A stretch of DNA of 64,000 nucleotides from Modestobacter roseus (GCF_007994135.1 NZ_VLKF01000001.1:4402001-4466000), one strand, 5' to 3'; counted from the stretch's first letter, positions 52,690-62,280 are shown. Translations and numbers: made by a program. The notes: generated from the letters alone by a model not told the origin.

Positions 52690-53871
52690 ATGGCCCTGCC
52701 GAAGATCCTCGTCCTCGTCCTCGCCGGTGGTCAGGGGGGCCGGCTGGAGCTGCTCACCGAGACCCGCGCCAAGCCCGCCGTCCCGTTCGCCGGCGTCTAC
52801 CGGCTGATCGACTTCCCGCTGTCCAACTGCGAGCACTCGCAGATCCCCGACGTGTGGGTGTCGGTGCAGTACCAGCCGATGTCGCTGTCGCAGCACCTGG
52901 CCAACGGCCGCCCCTGGGACCTGGACCGCACGACCGGCGGACTGATGGTGCTGCCCCCGTTCCAGGCGCCCAGCGAGCGGGCCGGGTTCACCGCGGGCAC
53001 CGCCGACGGGCTCTGGCGGCAGGCCCAGCTGATCCGCGACTTCGCCCCGGATGCGCTCGTCGTCGTCAGCTCCGACGCCGTCTACAAGCTCGACTACCGC
53101 GCCGTCGTCGACGAGCACCTGGGGTCCGGCGCCGAGGTGACCATGGTGACGACCGACGTCGCGGCCGACGACGCGTCCCGGTACGGGATCGTGCAGACCG
53201 ACGGCGACCGGGTCACCGACTACGCCTACAAGCCCGACGAGCCGGCCACCACGACCGCCACCAACGAGGTCTTCGTCTTCAGCCCGACGCCGACGCTGGA
53301 CCGGCTCGAGGCGCTGGACGACGAGGTCGGCGAGGAGGGCCTGGAGGACCTGGGCACCCACCTGCTGCCCGCGCAGACCCGGGACGGCGTGGCCCGTGCG
53401 CACCGGCTGAACAGCTACTGGCGCGACGTCGGGACGGTCGAGGCCTACTGGCAGGCGCACCAGGACTTCCTCTCCCCGGAGCCGCCCATCGACCTGGACG
53501 AGCCGGCCTGGCCGGTGCACACGCGCGGCGGCCGGCGCAGCGCCGCACGGGTGCTGCACGGCGCGGTGGTCGAGGGCAGCCTGATCTCCGGCGGCACCCG
53601 GGTGGCCGGGCGGGTGAGCGGCTCGGTGCTCTCGCCCGGGGTGGTCGTGGAGGAGGGCGCCACCGTCGTCGACTCGGTGCTGCTGCCCGGCGCCCGGGTG
53701 CGCGCGGGCGCGACCGTGACCCGGACGGTGCTGGACGACGACGTCGTGGTCGGCCGGAGCGCCACCGTCGGCGGGGACGGGGACATCACCCTGGTGGGCC
53801 GCCGGGCCCAGGTCGAGGACGGCGCCGAGCTGGCCGCCGGCGCCCGGCTCCCCGAGCCCGAGCGCAGCTGA
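52690..53871 (+). CDS. GlgC-like nucleotidyltransferase (glucose-1-phosphate adenylyltransferase family)
   Basis: The protein has 393 residues. VLVLAGGQGGRLELLT is the pyrophosphorylase motif, then AKPAVPFAGVYRLIDFPLSN and a C-terminal left-handed beta-helix of hexapeptide repeats (residues about 290-390). GlgC makes ADP-glucose for glycogen; this protein differs from the standard actinobacterial GlgC (GGEGKRL) and may be a paralogue with another sugar-1-phosphate. Upstream TAGCT before ATG 52690 resembles a -10. No other glycogen gene is adjacent. Confidence 0.82.
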   Translation: MALPKILVLVLAGGQGGRLELLTETRAKPAVPFAGVYRLIDFPLSNCEHSQIPDVWVSVQYQPMSLSQHLANGRPWDLDRTTGGLMVLPPFQAPSERAGFTAGTADGLWRQAQLIRDFAPDALVVVSSDAVYKLDYRAVVDEHLGSGAEVTMVTTDVAADDASRYGIVQTDGDRVTDYAYKPDEPATTTATNEVFVFSPTPTLDRLEALDDEVGEEGLEDLGTHLLPAQTRDGVARAHRLNSYWRDVGTVEAYWQAHQDFLSPEPPIDLDEPAWPVHTRGGRRSAARVLHGAVVEGSLISGGTRVAGRVSGSVLSPGVVVEEGATVVDSVLLPGARVRAGATVTRTVLDDDVVVGRSATVGGDGDITLVGRRAQVEDGAELAAGARLPEPERS

Positions 53872-53958
53872 CCCCCACCGGCTCTCGGCGCTCCCACTCC
53901 GGCTTTCGGCGCCGAAACCCGGCCGGGTTCGGCGCCGAAACCTGATCGGTGGGGTCAG
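53868..53958. terminator. Nested palindromes between convergent genes
   Basis: An outer stem (53868-53880 with 53947-53958, one bulge) contains both neighbours' stop codons. Inside, 53904-53920 pairs with 53925-53940 around GGCC, and TTTCGGCGCCGAAA at 53904-53917 is itself a 14-bp palindrome. It can form a large hairpin or cruciform and probably ends transcription from both sides. Confidence 0.7.
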
Positions 53959-54626
53959 GCGAGGGTCGTGGCGACCACCCGGAGGTCGGTGACCAGCGCG
54001 TCGTAGGCGGCCTGGCGGCCCTCGTCCGGGGTGCGCAGCACCGCCGAGGGGTGCGTCGTCGCGATGACCCAGGTCTGGTGCGGGGCGTCCTCGTCCTGGT
54101 CGGCCTCGGGGACGGGTTCGGTGCCCGGCAGCGTCCACGGCATCAGCTGCCCGTGGTCGCGGGTGATCCGGAACGACGGCGAGATCAGCGCCTTCGCCGC
54201 GACCGCGCCCAGGCACACGACGACCTCGGGCTGCAGCACGGCGAACTCCGCCTCCAGCCACGGCCGGCAGGCGGCGAGGTGCTCGGCTCCCGGTGACTGG
54301 TGGATCCGCCGCTTCGGGGTCGGCCGGAACCGGAAGTGCTTCACCGAGTTGGTGACGTAGGCGTCGCGGCGGTCGATGCCGGCCTCGACCAGGGCCTCGT
54401 CCAGCAGGCGCCCGGCCGGGCCGACGAACGGCTCGCCCGTCCGGTCCTCGGAGTCGCCGGGTTGCTCACCGACGAAGACGACGCGGGCGGTCTCCGGCCC
54501 CTCGCCGAACACGGTCTGGGTGGCCGGTTCCCACAGCTCGCAGGCCCGGCAGCCCGCGGCGGCCTCGCGGAGCCCGGCCAGGCCGACGCCGCTGGGCGGC
54601 TGCGCGGGGTGGTTCTCGCTGCTCAT
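53955..54626 (-). CDS. udgX: UdgX-type uracil-DNA glycosylase
   Basis: The protein has 223 residues. Motif A is GEQPGDSED and motif B is HPSAVL; two cysteine pairs (CRAC near the start, ACRPW and VVVCLG later) can hold a [4Fe-4S] cluster. The loop PTPKRRIHQSPG contains the KRRIH signature of UdgX, whose His forms a covalent bond with DNA at uracil sites. ATG 54626 is the start; a longer in-frame start at 54713 would cross the divergent promoter. It is the only DNA-repair enzyme I can name in this window. Confidence 0.9.
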   Translation of the reverse strand: MSSENHPAQPPSGVGLAGLREAAAGCRACELWEPATQTVFGEGPETARVVFVGEQPGDSEDRTGEPFVGPAGRLLDEALVEAGIDRRDAYVTNSVKHFRFRPTPKRRIHQSPGAEHLAACRPWLEAEFAVLQPEVVVCLGAVAAKALISPSFRITRDHGQLMPWTLPGTEPVPEADQDEDAPHQTWVIATTHPSAVLRTPDEGRQAAYDALVTDLRVVATTLA

Positions 54627-54713
54627 GGACCGATGACACCGGAAACGGTGCTGTCCCGCAGCGTGGGACGTCGCTACGGTCGCGGCGGTTGGGCGACACA
54701 CCCAGCCGTTCAC

Positions 54714-54759
54714 TTGACGGGACGGAAAGTGATCCGCCAGTCTTTCCGCGATGGAAAGT
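54714..54759 (+). promoter_or_regulatory. Promoter and repeated GGAAAGT boxes for the ABC pair
   Basis: TTGACG (54714-54719), 18 bases and CAGTCT (54738-54743) form a reasonable promoter. GGAAAGT occurs at 54724 and 54753, with the near-complement TCTTTCC at 54741, flanking and overlapping the spacer and -10, which suggests operator sites. Confidence 0.5.
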
Positions 54760-54804
54760 CAGCCCGGGCGGACGTGCCGGGATGCGACGACGACCGGAGG
54801 AGCA

Positions 54805-55722
54805 GTGCTCGAGATCGACGGCCTGGTCAAGGCCTACGGCGAGAACCAGGTGCTCAAGGGGGTGAGCTTCACCGTCGCACCCGGCCAGATGTTCGGCTTC
54901 TGCGGGTCCAACGGTGCCGGCAAGACCACCACGATGCGCATCGCCATGGGTCTGGCCCGCGCCGACGCCGGCGAGGTGCGCTGGAACGGCGCCCCGGTCG
55001 ACGAGGCGGTGCGCCGCCGGATCGGCTACATGCCGGAGGAGCGCGGCCTCTACCCGAAGATGAAGGTGCGCGAGCAGCTGGCCTACTTCGCCCGGCTGCA
55101 CGGCATGGACGCCGGCAGCGCCGGTCGCGCGGCCGGCGAGTGGGGCGAGCGGCTCGGCCTGGGGGAGCGGCTGGGCGACCCGGTGGAGAAGCTGTCGCTG
55201 GGCAACCAGCAGCGCGTGCAGCTGGCCGCCGCGCTCGTCAGCGAACCGGACGTGCTGATCCTCGACGAGCCGTTCTCCGGCCTGGACCCGGTCGGCGTCG
55301 ACTCCCTCGCGGAGGCGCTGCTGGACCAGTGCCGGCGCGGCGTGCCGGTCGTCTTCTCCAGCCACCAGCTGGACCTGGTCGAGCGGCTCTGTGACGCCGT
55401 CGGCATCCTGGCCCGCGGTTCGATGGTCGCCACCGGCACCGTCGCCGAGCTGCGCGCCTCGGCCCACGGCCGGCAGCTGCGCGTCGTCGCCCCCGACGCC
55501 GCGGCCGGCTGGGCCGCCGGCCTGCCCGGTGTCCGGGTGGTCTCGGAGAGCCGCGGCGACACGGTGCTCGAGCTGCAGCACGGCGCCGACGACCAGCAGG
55601 TGCTGCACGCCGCGGTCGCCACCGGGCGGGTGACCCACTTCGCCTGGCGTGAGCCCACGCTGGTCGAGCTGTTCCGCGACGCGGTCAGCGCCCCGGCGAC
55701 CCCCGTGGCGGTGGCGGCGTGA
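54805..55722 (+). CDS. ABC transporter ATP-binding protein (NatA-like)
   Basis: The protein has 305 residues: Walker A GSNGAGKTT, YMPEERGLYPKMKVREQL, signature LSLGNQQRVQLA, Walker B VLILDEPFSGLD, H-loop VFSSHQ and a C-terminal extension of about 90 residues. This is the NatA/YhaQ subfamily, which works with NatB-type permeases (sodium or drug export). GTG 54805 has GGAGGAG three to nine bases upstream. It overlaps the permease gene by four bases. Confidence 0.92.
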   Translation: MLEIDGLVKAYGENQVLKGVSFTVAPGQMFGFCGSNGAGKTTTMRIAMGLARADAGEVRWNGAPVDEAVRRRIGYMPEERGLYPKMKVREQLAYFARLHGMDAGSAGRAAGEWGERLGLGERLGDPVEKLSLGNQQRVQLAAALVSEPDVLILDEPFSGLDPVGVDSLAEALLDQCRRGVPVVFSSHQLDLVERLCDAVGILARGSMVATGTVAELRASAHGRQLRVVAPDAAAGWAAGLPGVRVVSESRGDTVLELQHGADDQQVLHAAVATGRVTHFAWREPTLVELFRDAVSAPATPVAVAA

Positions 55723-56921
55723 GCGCCCCGGTGCGGCACCAGACGCGTCCGCAGAGCCCGGCGGCGCTGGTCCGCCTGGTCGCCGCCCGCGAGGTCACGA
55801 CCCGGATCCGCGACAAGAACTTCCTGATCGGCTCCGCCGTCCTGATCCTGCTCATCGTCGGCATGCTGGTCTTCCAGGTGATCATCAACAGCGGCACCGA
55901 CGAGACCCGCATCGGCGTCGTCGGCGGGGACGCCGCCGTGGAGCAGGCGCTGACGGCCCAGGGTGACGCGCTGGGCACCGACGTCACGGTCGTCGAGTAC
56001 GACGACGAGGCGGCGGCCCGGACGGCGGTGGAGGACGAGGACGTCGACGGCGCGCTGCTCAGCCCGTCGGGTGCGCAGCCCGAGCTGCTGGTCGACAGCG
56101 GCGGCGAGAGCACCCGGACCCTGGTCCAGGGCGCGCTGACCAACCTGGCCATGGCCGCCCAGCTCGACCAGGCCGGGGTGCAGCTGCAGCCCGGGCCGGA
56201 GGTGGAGCTGGTCTCGCTGGACGCCGACGCCGACGACCGGTTCACCTCGACCATCGTCGCGCTGGTCGGGGTGGTCGTGCTGTACAGCCTGATCATCCTG
56301 TTCGGCCAGTTCGTCGCCCAGGGCGTGGTCGAGGAGAAGTCCAGCCGGGTGGTCGAGCTGCTGCTGGCCACCATGCGCCCCTGGCAGCTGCTCGCCGGCA
56401 AGGTCATCGGGCTGGGGCTGCTCGGCCTGGCCCAGATCCTGCTGGTCGCGGTCATCGGCGTGGCCGGGGCGCTGGCCTTCGACGTCGTCGAGCTGCCCGG
56501 CGACGTCATCGGCCCGGTGGTCACCGTGATCGCGTGGTTCGTGCTCGGCTACGCGTTCTACGCCTCGGTGTTCGCCGCGGCCGCCTCGCTGGTCAGCCGG
56601 CAGGAGGACCTCGGCACGGTCATCACCCCGACCACGATCCTGCTGGTGGCCGGGTTCGTGATCGCCATCCAGGCCGCGCAGGACCCGGCCAGCACGCTGG
56701 CCACGGTCACCTCGTTCATCCCGGGGCTCTCACCGATGGTGATGCCGGTGCGCATGGCCGCCGGGGAGGCCGCTGTCTGGGAGGTCGCCGTCGCGGTCGT
56801 GCTGATGCTGCTGGCGATCGCCGCGGTGGTGCGGATCGGGGGCCGGATCTACTCCGGCGCCCTGCTGCGCACCAGCGGCAAGGTCAGCATGCGCGAGGCC
56901 CTCAAGACCGAGCGCGCCTGA
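55719..56921 (+). CDS. ABC-2 type permease (NatB-like)
   Basis: The protein has 400 residues: one N-terminal helix (about 33-53), an extracytoplasmic domain of about 120 residues, then five helices from about residue 180, with FVAQGVVEEKSSRVVELLLA at the conserved loop. This fits NatB/YhaP permeases. GTG 55719 overlaps the ATPase stop. The pair should export a cation or small hydrophobic compound. Confidence 0.9.
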   Translation: MSAPVRHQTRPQSPAALVRLVAAREVTTRIRDKNFLIGSAVLILLIVGMLVFQVIINSGTDETRIGVVGGDAAVEQALTAQGDALGTDVTVVEYDDEAAARTAVEDEDVDGALLSPSGAQPELLVDSGGESTRTLVQGALTNLAMAAQLDQAGVQLQPGPEVELVSLDADADDRFTSTIVALVGVVVLYSLIILFGQFVAQGVVEEKSSRVVELLLATMRPWQLLAGKVIGLGLLGLAQILLVAVIGVAGALAFDVVELPGDVIGPVVTVIAWFVLGYAFYASVFAAAASLVSRQEDLGTVITPTTILLVAGFVIAIQAAQDPASTLATVTSFIPGLSPMVMPVRMAAGEAAVWEVAVAVVLMLLAIAAVVRIGGRIYSGALLRTSGKVSMREALKTERA

Positions 56922-57132
56922 GGCCTGAGCTCCAGGGCGGGGCGGGCGCTCGACCCGGCCGCCTGGGGCGGGTGGGGTGGGTGGGGCGGTGAAGTCGTGC
57001 ATTCGACCAATTTCGAGATCCGAACTGGCTCGACTCGTCCCACCACGCGCCGGTCCCGTTCGCCCGGTGCGCCCGAGACTCTGCCCGACCGGGGCGCCTG
57101 CCCCGAGGCGGGCGGAGCGAGGAGTGGGTTCG

Positions 57133-59067
57133 GTGGGGACTGTCCAGAGGGTGGGGCGACGTCCGGGCAGGCGGGCACTCGCGTGCGCGCTCGGCGTCAC
57201 GGCAACGCTGGGCGGGCTCCTCGCAGCTCCGGCCGCGCAGGCCGCCAGCTTCGACGTCGAGTGGCAGGACACGGAAGGCAGCCCCGTCACCTGGTCGGTC
57301 CCGGCGGGCGTGTGCGAGCTGTCCTGGACGGTGGAGGGCGGCGCCGGCGGGCCGGGTGACGACGGTGACGGTGGCGACGTGCCCGGTGGCGCCGGTGGCT
57401 GGGTCATCGGTCGGATGGCGGTGATCCCGGGGCAGCAGTTCGTCGTCCAGGTCGGCGCCCGTGGCAGCTCCGCCGGTGCCGGCGGTGCCGGCGGTATGTC
57501 CGGCGGCGAGCCCTCGGGTGGGTCCACCGCCGGGTCCGACGGCGGTGGTGGTGGCGGAGGTGCCTCCATCGTGTGGTCCGGCGCCTCGCGCACCGGGACG
57601 CCGCTCATCGTCGCCGGCGGCGGTGGCGGTGGGGGCGCCAGCTGGACCGCCGCCGGTGGGGACGCCGGGCCGACAGGGGGCGACGGCGCAGCGGACAGCG
57701 GCAACAGCGTGGGCTACTCGATCCCCGGTGGTGGTGGAGGCAGCAACGCCACCGCGGGCGCCGGTGCGGTCGCACCCGACGGCGGCCCCATCGACGGCGG
57801 AGGTCACTACGCCTGGGGGGAGAACGGGACGAGCGGGTCGACGCTTCTCGGCGGTGCCGGCGCCCGAGCGGCCGGCGGTGGCGGCGGTGGCTGGCAGGGC
57901 GGCGGCGGCGGCGCGTCCAACCGCTACAACAGCAACTCCACGCAGTCCGGATCGGGCGGCGGCGCGGGTGCCAACGGCGTGGGCGCCGGGCTGCAGGACG
58001 TGCTGAGCGGCCGCGGACCCACCTCCCGCGGCGGCCGGATCGGGGCCGACTTCAGTGCCTGTGTGACGCCCCCGGTGCCGGTCCTCGACTCGGCCGCCCC
58101 GGCCGGGGGAGGGAAGGTGCGGCTGGCGTTCCGCCCGGGGCCGGCCAACGGCGTCACCACCCAGGGGTACGAGTACACCATCGACGGCGGAGCGAGCTGG
58201 ACGACCTTGGCCACGGCACCCGGCGCCGCCGGTGCGCTGACCGCTGAGGTCGGTGGGCTCACCGACGGCAACAGCTACACCTTCGCGGTCCGGGCGACGG
58301 CGGTGGCCGAGCGGAGCGCCGCGAGCAACAGCCGCTCGGTGACCTTGGTGAGCGCGCCCGGCGCGGTCCGGGACCTGACGGCCAAGGCCGAGCGCGCCTC
58401 GGTGCTCGTCTCCTGGCAGCCGCCGACCAGCGGTGGGGCGGTCGACCACTACGAGGTGACCCTGCTGCCGAGCGGTCAGGCGATCTCGACCACGCAGCTC
58501 TCCGCCCGCTTCGGCGCGGTGGCCGGGCAGTCCTACACGGCGACCGTCGTCGCCGTCTCGGCGGCGAGGACCGCCGGGCCGGCCGGCTCCGCCACCACCC
58601 AGGCCGAGGCCGCGTCCCCGGTGGTCCCGGCGACGGTGCCCGAGGCTCCGCTGACCCTGACCACGGACAAGGGGCAGATCAGCTCGACCACCCCGGGGGC
58701 GAAGCTGACGGTGATCGGCACCGGTTTCCTGCCGTTCTCGACCGCGACGATCGTCATCTACTCCGAGCCGCAGGTGCTGGGCACGGTGACCACCGACGCC
58801 GACGGCAACTTCAGCAGGGAGGTGGAGGTGCCGGCGACGCTGGCGGCCGGGCAGCACTCGCTGGTGGCCTCGGGTACCGCGCCGGATGGCACGGAGCGGT
58901 TCATGCGGATGGACGTCACCGTCGCCGCGGGTGCCGCTGGTACCCCGGCCGGGGGTGGGCTGGCCTACACCGGTGCCTCGGTCGCTGCCCCGCTGGGCCT
59001 GGGCCTGGTCACGCTGGTCGGTGGGGGTGTGCTGCTGCTGGTCTCCCGGCGGCGTCGCACCGCCTGA
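57133..59067 (+). CDS. Secreted glycine-rich FnIII protein with LAYTG sortase signal (paralogue 1)
   Basis: The protein has 644 residues. GTG 57133 with AGGAG eight bases upstream gives a signal peptide (RRALACALGVTATLGGLLAA, cleavage after AQA). A glycine-rich region (about 60-310, with [11 protein letters not shown] motifs) is followed by two fibronectin-type III domains (about 315-405 and 410-500), a beta-sandwich domain starting at [19 protein letters not shown], and a C-terminal cell-wall signal LAYTG, a hydrophobic helix and RRRRTA. LAXTG is the class E sortase pattern. It should be exported and covalently fixed to the wall. The last 700 bp are nearly identical to those of the gene at 60248. 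Confidence 0.85.
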   Translation: MGTVQRVGRRPGRRALACALGVTATLGGLLAAPAAQAASFDVEWQDTEGSPVTWSVPAGVCELSWTVEGGAGGPGDDGDGGDVPGGAGGWVIGRMAVIPGQQFVVQVGARGSSAGAGGAGGMSGGEPSGGSTAGSDGGGGGGGASIVWSGASRTGTPLIVAGGGGGGGASWTAAGGDAGPTGGDGAADSGNSVGYSIPGGGGGSNATAGAGAVAPDGGPIDGGGHYAWGENGTSGSTLLGGAGARAAGGGGGGWQGGGGGASNRYNSNSTQSGSGGGAGANGVGAGLQDVLSGRGPTSRGGRIGADFSACVTPPVPVLDSAAPAGGGKVRLAFRPGPANGVTTQGYEYTIDGGASWTTLATAPGAAGALTAEVGGLTDGNSYTFAVRATAVAERSAASNSRSVTLVSAPGAVRDLTAKAERASVLVSWQPPTSGGAVDHYEVTLLPSGQAISTTQLSARFGAVAGQSYTATVVAVSAARTAGPAGSATTQAEAASPVVPATVPEAPLTLTTDKGQISSTTPGAKLTVIGTGFLPFSTATIVIYSEPQVLGTVTTDADGNFSREVEVPATLAAGQHSLVASGTAPDGTERFMRMDVTVAAGAAGTPAGGGLAYTGASVAAPLGLGLVTLVGGGVLLLVSRRRRTA

Positions 59068-59093
59068 TCGACCCGCTCCGCCAGCGACCCCGG
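58384..59093 (+). repeat. Duplicated segment, copy 1 (paired with 61565-62280)
   Basis: This 710-bp stretch and 61565-62280 share long identical runs through the FnIII and C-terminal domains and 26 bases beyond the stop codon. The glycine-rich 5' halves of the two genes are not comparably similar. Confidence 0.9.
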
Positions 59094-59116
59094 TGCCGTG
59101 CCACCCGCCGCCGGAC

Positions 59117-60040
59117 TCAGACCTCGCGCAGGCCGGTGAGCGGGCCGCGGTACGGGTACGCCGCGGGGCCGCGCACCCCGGGCCGGGCGGTGAACAGCCG
59201 CCCGGCCCCGGGCTGCGCGGTGCGGGCGGCGTAGTCCAGCCCGTGCGCGGAGGTGCTGATCGCCAGCAGGTCGCGCTCCGGCCCGGCGAAGCAGCAGCTG
59301 GTCGCGTTCTCGGTGGGGACGTCGACCACGGTGAGCAGCTCGCCCTCGGGTGACCAGCGGCGTACCGCCCGCCCGCCCCACATCGCGGTCCACACGCAGC
59401 CCTCGTCGTCGACGACCAGCCCGTCGGCGACGCCGATCGAGCCGTCGAAGCGCAGGAACTCCCGCCGTCCGGACAGCTCGCCGGTGCCCAGGTCGTAGTC
59501 GAAGGCCCAGACCACCGAGTCGCCGGAGTCGGAGAGGTAGGCGGTGCGGTCGTCGGGGGACCAGCCCAGGCCGTTGGAGATGGTGAGCCCGGGCAGGGCC
59601 ACGGTGACCGTGCCGTCGAGGTCGACCCGGTAGAGCCGCCCCGCGCCCGGGGACTCGTCGAAGGCCATCGTGCCGGCGAAGAAGCGGCCGGCCCGGTCGC
59701 AGGCGCCGTCGTTCATCCGGGTGCCGCGTTCCGTGGTGCCGCCCTCGGCGGAGAGCTCCAGCAGCACCCGTGCCTCGCCCTCGGGGGAGAGGTGGGTGAA
59801 CCCGCCGCCGGCGCCCAGCAGCCACCCGCCGTCGGCGGCCGGGACGACGACGCCGACGGTGTCCCCGCCCCGGTGCGCGGCGAGGTCGGAGACCGTGCCG
59901 TCGGCGTCGACCCGGCCGCGGCGGACGAGTCCGGCGGTGATGTCGACCCACACCAGCTCGTCACGCGCGGCGTCCCAGATCGGGCCCTCACCGTGCTCGG
60001 CGGGGGACGGGTCGGCGGGCAGTGCTGCTGGTCGGCTCAC
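59117..60040 (-). CDS. SMP-30/gluconolactonase family protein
   Basis: The protein has 307 residues with a six-bladed beta-propeller: AEHGEGPIWDAARDELVWVD (metal Glu) at the start, RMNDGACDRAGRFFAGTMAF (Asn, Asp), TISNGLGWSPD and GVADGLVVDDEGCVWTAMWG. The family hydrolyses sugar lactones with a divalent metal. It is transcribed opposite to, and lies between, the two LAYTG protein genes. GTG 60040 is leaderless (GAGGAT six bases upstream). Confidence 0.9.
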   Translation of the reverse strand: MSRPAALPADPSPAEHGEGPIWDAARDELVWVDITAGLVRRGRVDADGTVSDLAAHRGGDTVGVVVPAADGGWLLGAGGGFTHLSPEGEARVLLELSAEGGTTERGTRMNDGACDRAGRFFAGTMAFDESPGAGRLYRVDLDGTVTVALPGLTISNGLGWSPDDRTAYLSDSGDSVVWAFDYDLGTGELSGRREFLRFDGSIGVADGLVVDDEGCVWTAMWGGRAVRRWSPEGELLTVVDVPTENATSCCFAGPERDLLAISTSAHGLDYAARTAQPGAGRLFTARPGVRGPAAYPYRGPLTGLREV

Positions 60041-60046
60041 CTCCCG

Positions 60047-60052
60047 ATCCTC
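60047..60052 (-). promoter_or_regulatory. -10 element for leaderless start at 60040
   Basis: GAGGAT, six bases, GTG, as at 16815. Confidence 0.45.
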
Positions 60053-60247
60053 ACCGACCCGCGGCCGGGCCGCCCATCGGGCACGACACGGGACCGTGAG
60101 GTCTGGAGACGAAAAGACACCCATCCGACTGCTCCGATATGGCATTACTTGCCCGAGATTCAGTCGATCCGGCACATGTGTCGCCAGGTACAACGATCGC
60201 CTACTTCCCGGGTGCGGTGCGCGTCCGGGCCACGGAGGGAGCAGTAC

Positions 60248-62254
60248 GTGATCAAGGACGACCGGCGGTTCGGGGCCGCCTGGCGCCTCGCGGCAGGAGC
60301 GGTGGGCCTGGCCATCGGACTGGGCGGCGGGCTGCTCGTTCCCGCTGCGGCCCACGCCCAGACCGGGTTCGAGGAGTGGGTGATCCCGGGACAGGAGGGG
60401 CCCTTCACCGTCCCGAGCGGCGTCTGCCAGGTCAACTGGTTGCTCTACGGCGGTTCCGGCGGCGACGGGTCCAACGGCATCGAGACGTCCACCGGTGGCG
60501 ACGGGGGATGGGTCGAGACCCACATGCCTGTGACCGCCGGCGCGGAGTTCTACGTCCAGGTCGGCACGGAGGGGCGGACCGGTGCCGAGGGAGGCGCGGG
60601 TGGGATGAGCGGGACAGCACCCTCTGGCGGCTCGTCCTCCGGTGGCGGGGGTGGCGGAGGCGGTGCCTCCATCGTGCGGTCCGGGGCGACGATCACCGGC
60701 GAGCCGGTGATCGTCGCCGCAGGTGGCGGTGGCGGCGGCAACACCGAAGGCGCGTTCGGCGGGCCGGCCACAGTGCGTGGCGCCTTCGGCAACAGCTCCG
60801 GCTCCAACGGTGGCGGGCGCGGCGGCACGCACGCGGCACCCGGGACCGGTGGCGTCACCAGCGTCAGCGGCGGTGTCAACGGCGGCAATGGCGTGGACCT
60901 GGTGGGTGGGGCCGCTCCGGCCGGTGCCGGCGGCGGTGGCGGTGGCTTCATGGCAGGTGGCGCGGGCTCGGCCTCCGGCACCGGTGCTTCGCTGCAGGGC
61001 GCCGGTGGTGGCTCCGGGGCGAGCTACGTCGCCGACGCGAGCACCGACTGGACGAACTCGCACAGCGGCAACTCGCCGCTGGTCCGCGCCACCTTCGTCG
61101 CCTGCCCGCCGGCGCCGGCGCCGGCGCCGGCGAAGCCGGCCGCGCCGCAGCTGTCCTCGGCGGTCTCCACCCTCCCGGGGGCGGTCGACCTGGTGCTGGT
61201 CCCCGGCGCGCCGGTGCAGGGCCTGCCCGTCGATCGCTACCAGGTGAGCACCAACGGCACCGGCGGCCCGTGGACCACGCTCATCACCCAGCCCCAGCAG
61301 GACACCCCGCACCTGACGGCGACCGTCACGGGGCTCACCCCGGGCATGACCTACCCGGTGACCGTCCGGGCGATGAGCGACGACGTGGCCAGCGACCCCA
61401 GCGAGGTCAAGCAGGTCACGGTCGCACCGATCATCGTCGTGCCGTTCCCGACCCCGACCCCGACCCCGATTCCGACCCCGACCCCGCCGGTCACCCCGGT
61501 CCCGGACACCGGCGGCGAGGACGTCGTCGTCGGCACCCCTGGTGCGCCGACCGGTGTCGCGGCGAAGGCCGAGCGCGCCTCGGTGCTCGTCTCCTGGCAG
61601 CCGCCGACCAGCGGTGGGGCGGTCGACCACTACGAGGTGACCCTGCTGCCGAGCGGTCAGACGGTCTCGACCACGCAGCTCTCCGCCCGCTTCGGCGCGG
61701 TGGCCGGGCAGTCCTACACGGCGACCGTCGTCGCCGTCTCGGCGGCGAGGACCGCCGGGCCGGCCGGCTCCGCCACCACCCAGGCCGAGGCCGCGTCCCC
61801 GGTGGTCCCGGCGGCGGTGCCCAGCGCGCCGCTGACCCTGACCACGGACAAGGGGCAGATCAGCTCGACCACCCCGGGGGCGAAGCTGACCGTCATCGGC
61901 ACCGGTTTCCTGCCGTTCTCGACCGCGACGATCGTCATCTACTCCGAGCCGCAGGTGCTGGGCACGGTGACCACCGACGCCGACGGCAACTTCAGCAGGG
62001 AGGTGGAGGTGCCGGCGACGCTGGCCGCCGGACAGCACTCGCTGGTCGCCTCCGGCACGGCCCCCGACGGCACCGAGCGGTTCATGCGGATGGACGTGAC
62101 GGTCGCCGCCGCTACCGGTGCCGTGCCCGCGGCGGCCGAGGGCGGGCTGGCCTACACGGGCGCGTCCGTGCTGGTCCCGGCCGGCGTCGGCCTGGCCGCA
62201 CTGATCGGGGGGACGGTCCTGCTGCTGGTCTCCCGGCGGCGTCGCACCGCCTGA
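60248..62254 (+). CDS. Secreted glycine-rich FnIII protein with LAYTG sortase signal (paralogue 2)
   Basis: The protein has 668 residues. GTG 60248 with GGAGGGAG nine bases upstream; signal peptide with hydrophobic core [19 protein letters not shown], then a glycine-rich region (about 60-290), a first FnIII domain, a [14 protein letters not shown] linker (about 400-414), a second FnIII domain, the beta-sandwich and the LAYTG signal with helix and RRRRTA. The proline-threonine linker is absent from paralogue 1. The upstream 140 bases are less GC-rich than the rest of the window. Confidence 0.85.
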   Translation: MIKDDRRFGAAWRLAAGAVGLAIGLGGGLLVPAAAHAQTGFEEWVIPGQEGPFTVPSGVCQVNWLLYGGSGGDGSNGIETSTGGDGGWVETHMPVTAGAEFYVQVGTEGRTGAEGGAGGMSGTAPSGGSSSGGGGGGGGASIVRSGATITGEPVIVAAGGGGGGNTEGAFGGPATVRGAFGNSSGSNGGGRGGTHAAPGTGGVTSVSGGVNGGNGVDLVGGAAPAGAGGGGGGFMAGGAGSASGTGASLQGAGGGSGASYVADASTDWTNSHSGNSPLVRATFVACPPAPAPAPAKPAAPQLSSAVSTLPGAVDLVLVPGAPVQGLPVDRYQVSTNGTGGPWTTLITQPQQDTPHLTATVTGLTPGMTYPVTVRAMSDDVASDPSEVKQVTVAPIIVVPFPTPTPTPIPTPTPPVTPVPDTGGEDVVVGTPGAPTGVAAKAERASVLVSWQPPTSGGAVDHYEVTLLPSGQTVSTTQLSARFGAVAGQSYTATVVAVSAARTAGPAGSATTQAEAASPVVPAAVPSAPLTLTTDKGQISSTTPGAKLTVIGTGFLPFSTATIVIYSEPQVLGTVTTDADGNFSREVEVPATLAAGQHSLVASGTAPDGTERFMRMDVTVAAATGAVPAAAEGGLAYTGASVLVPAGVGLAALIGGTVLLLVSRRRRTA

Positions 62255-62280
62255 TCGACCCGCTCCGCCGGCGACCCCGG
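61565..62280 (+). repeat. Duplicated segment, copy 2 (paired with 58384-59093)
   Basis: Matches copy 1 with scattered substitutions and a net six-base gain near the stalk before LAYTG. Confidence 0.9.

Noticed and set aside
61448-61492. CCGACC hexanucleotide run as a regulatory repeat
   Set aside because: It lies in frame and encodes the PT-rich linker of the wall protein; a coding linker explains it.
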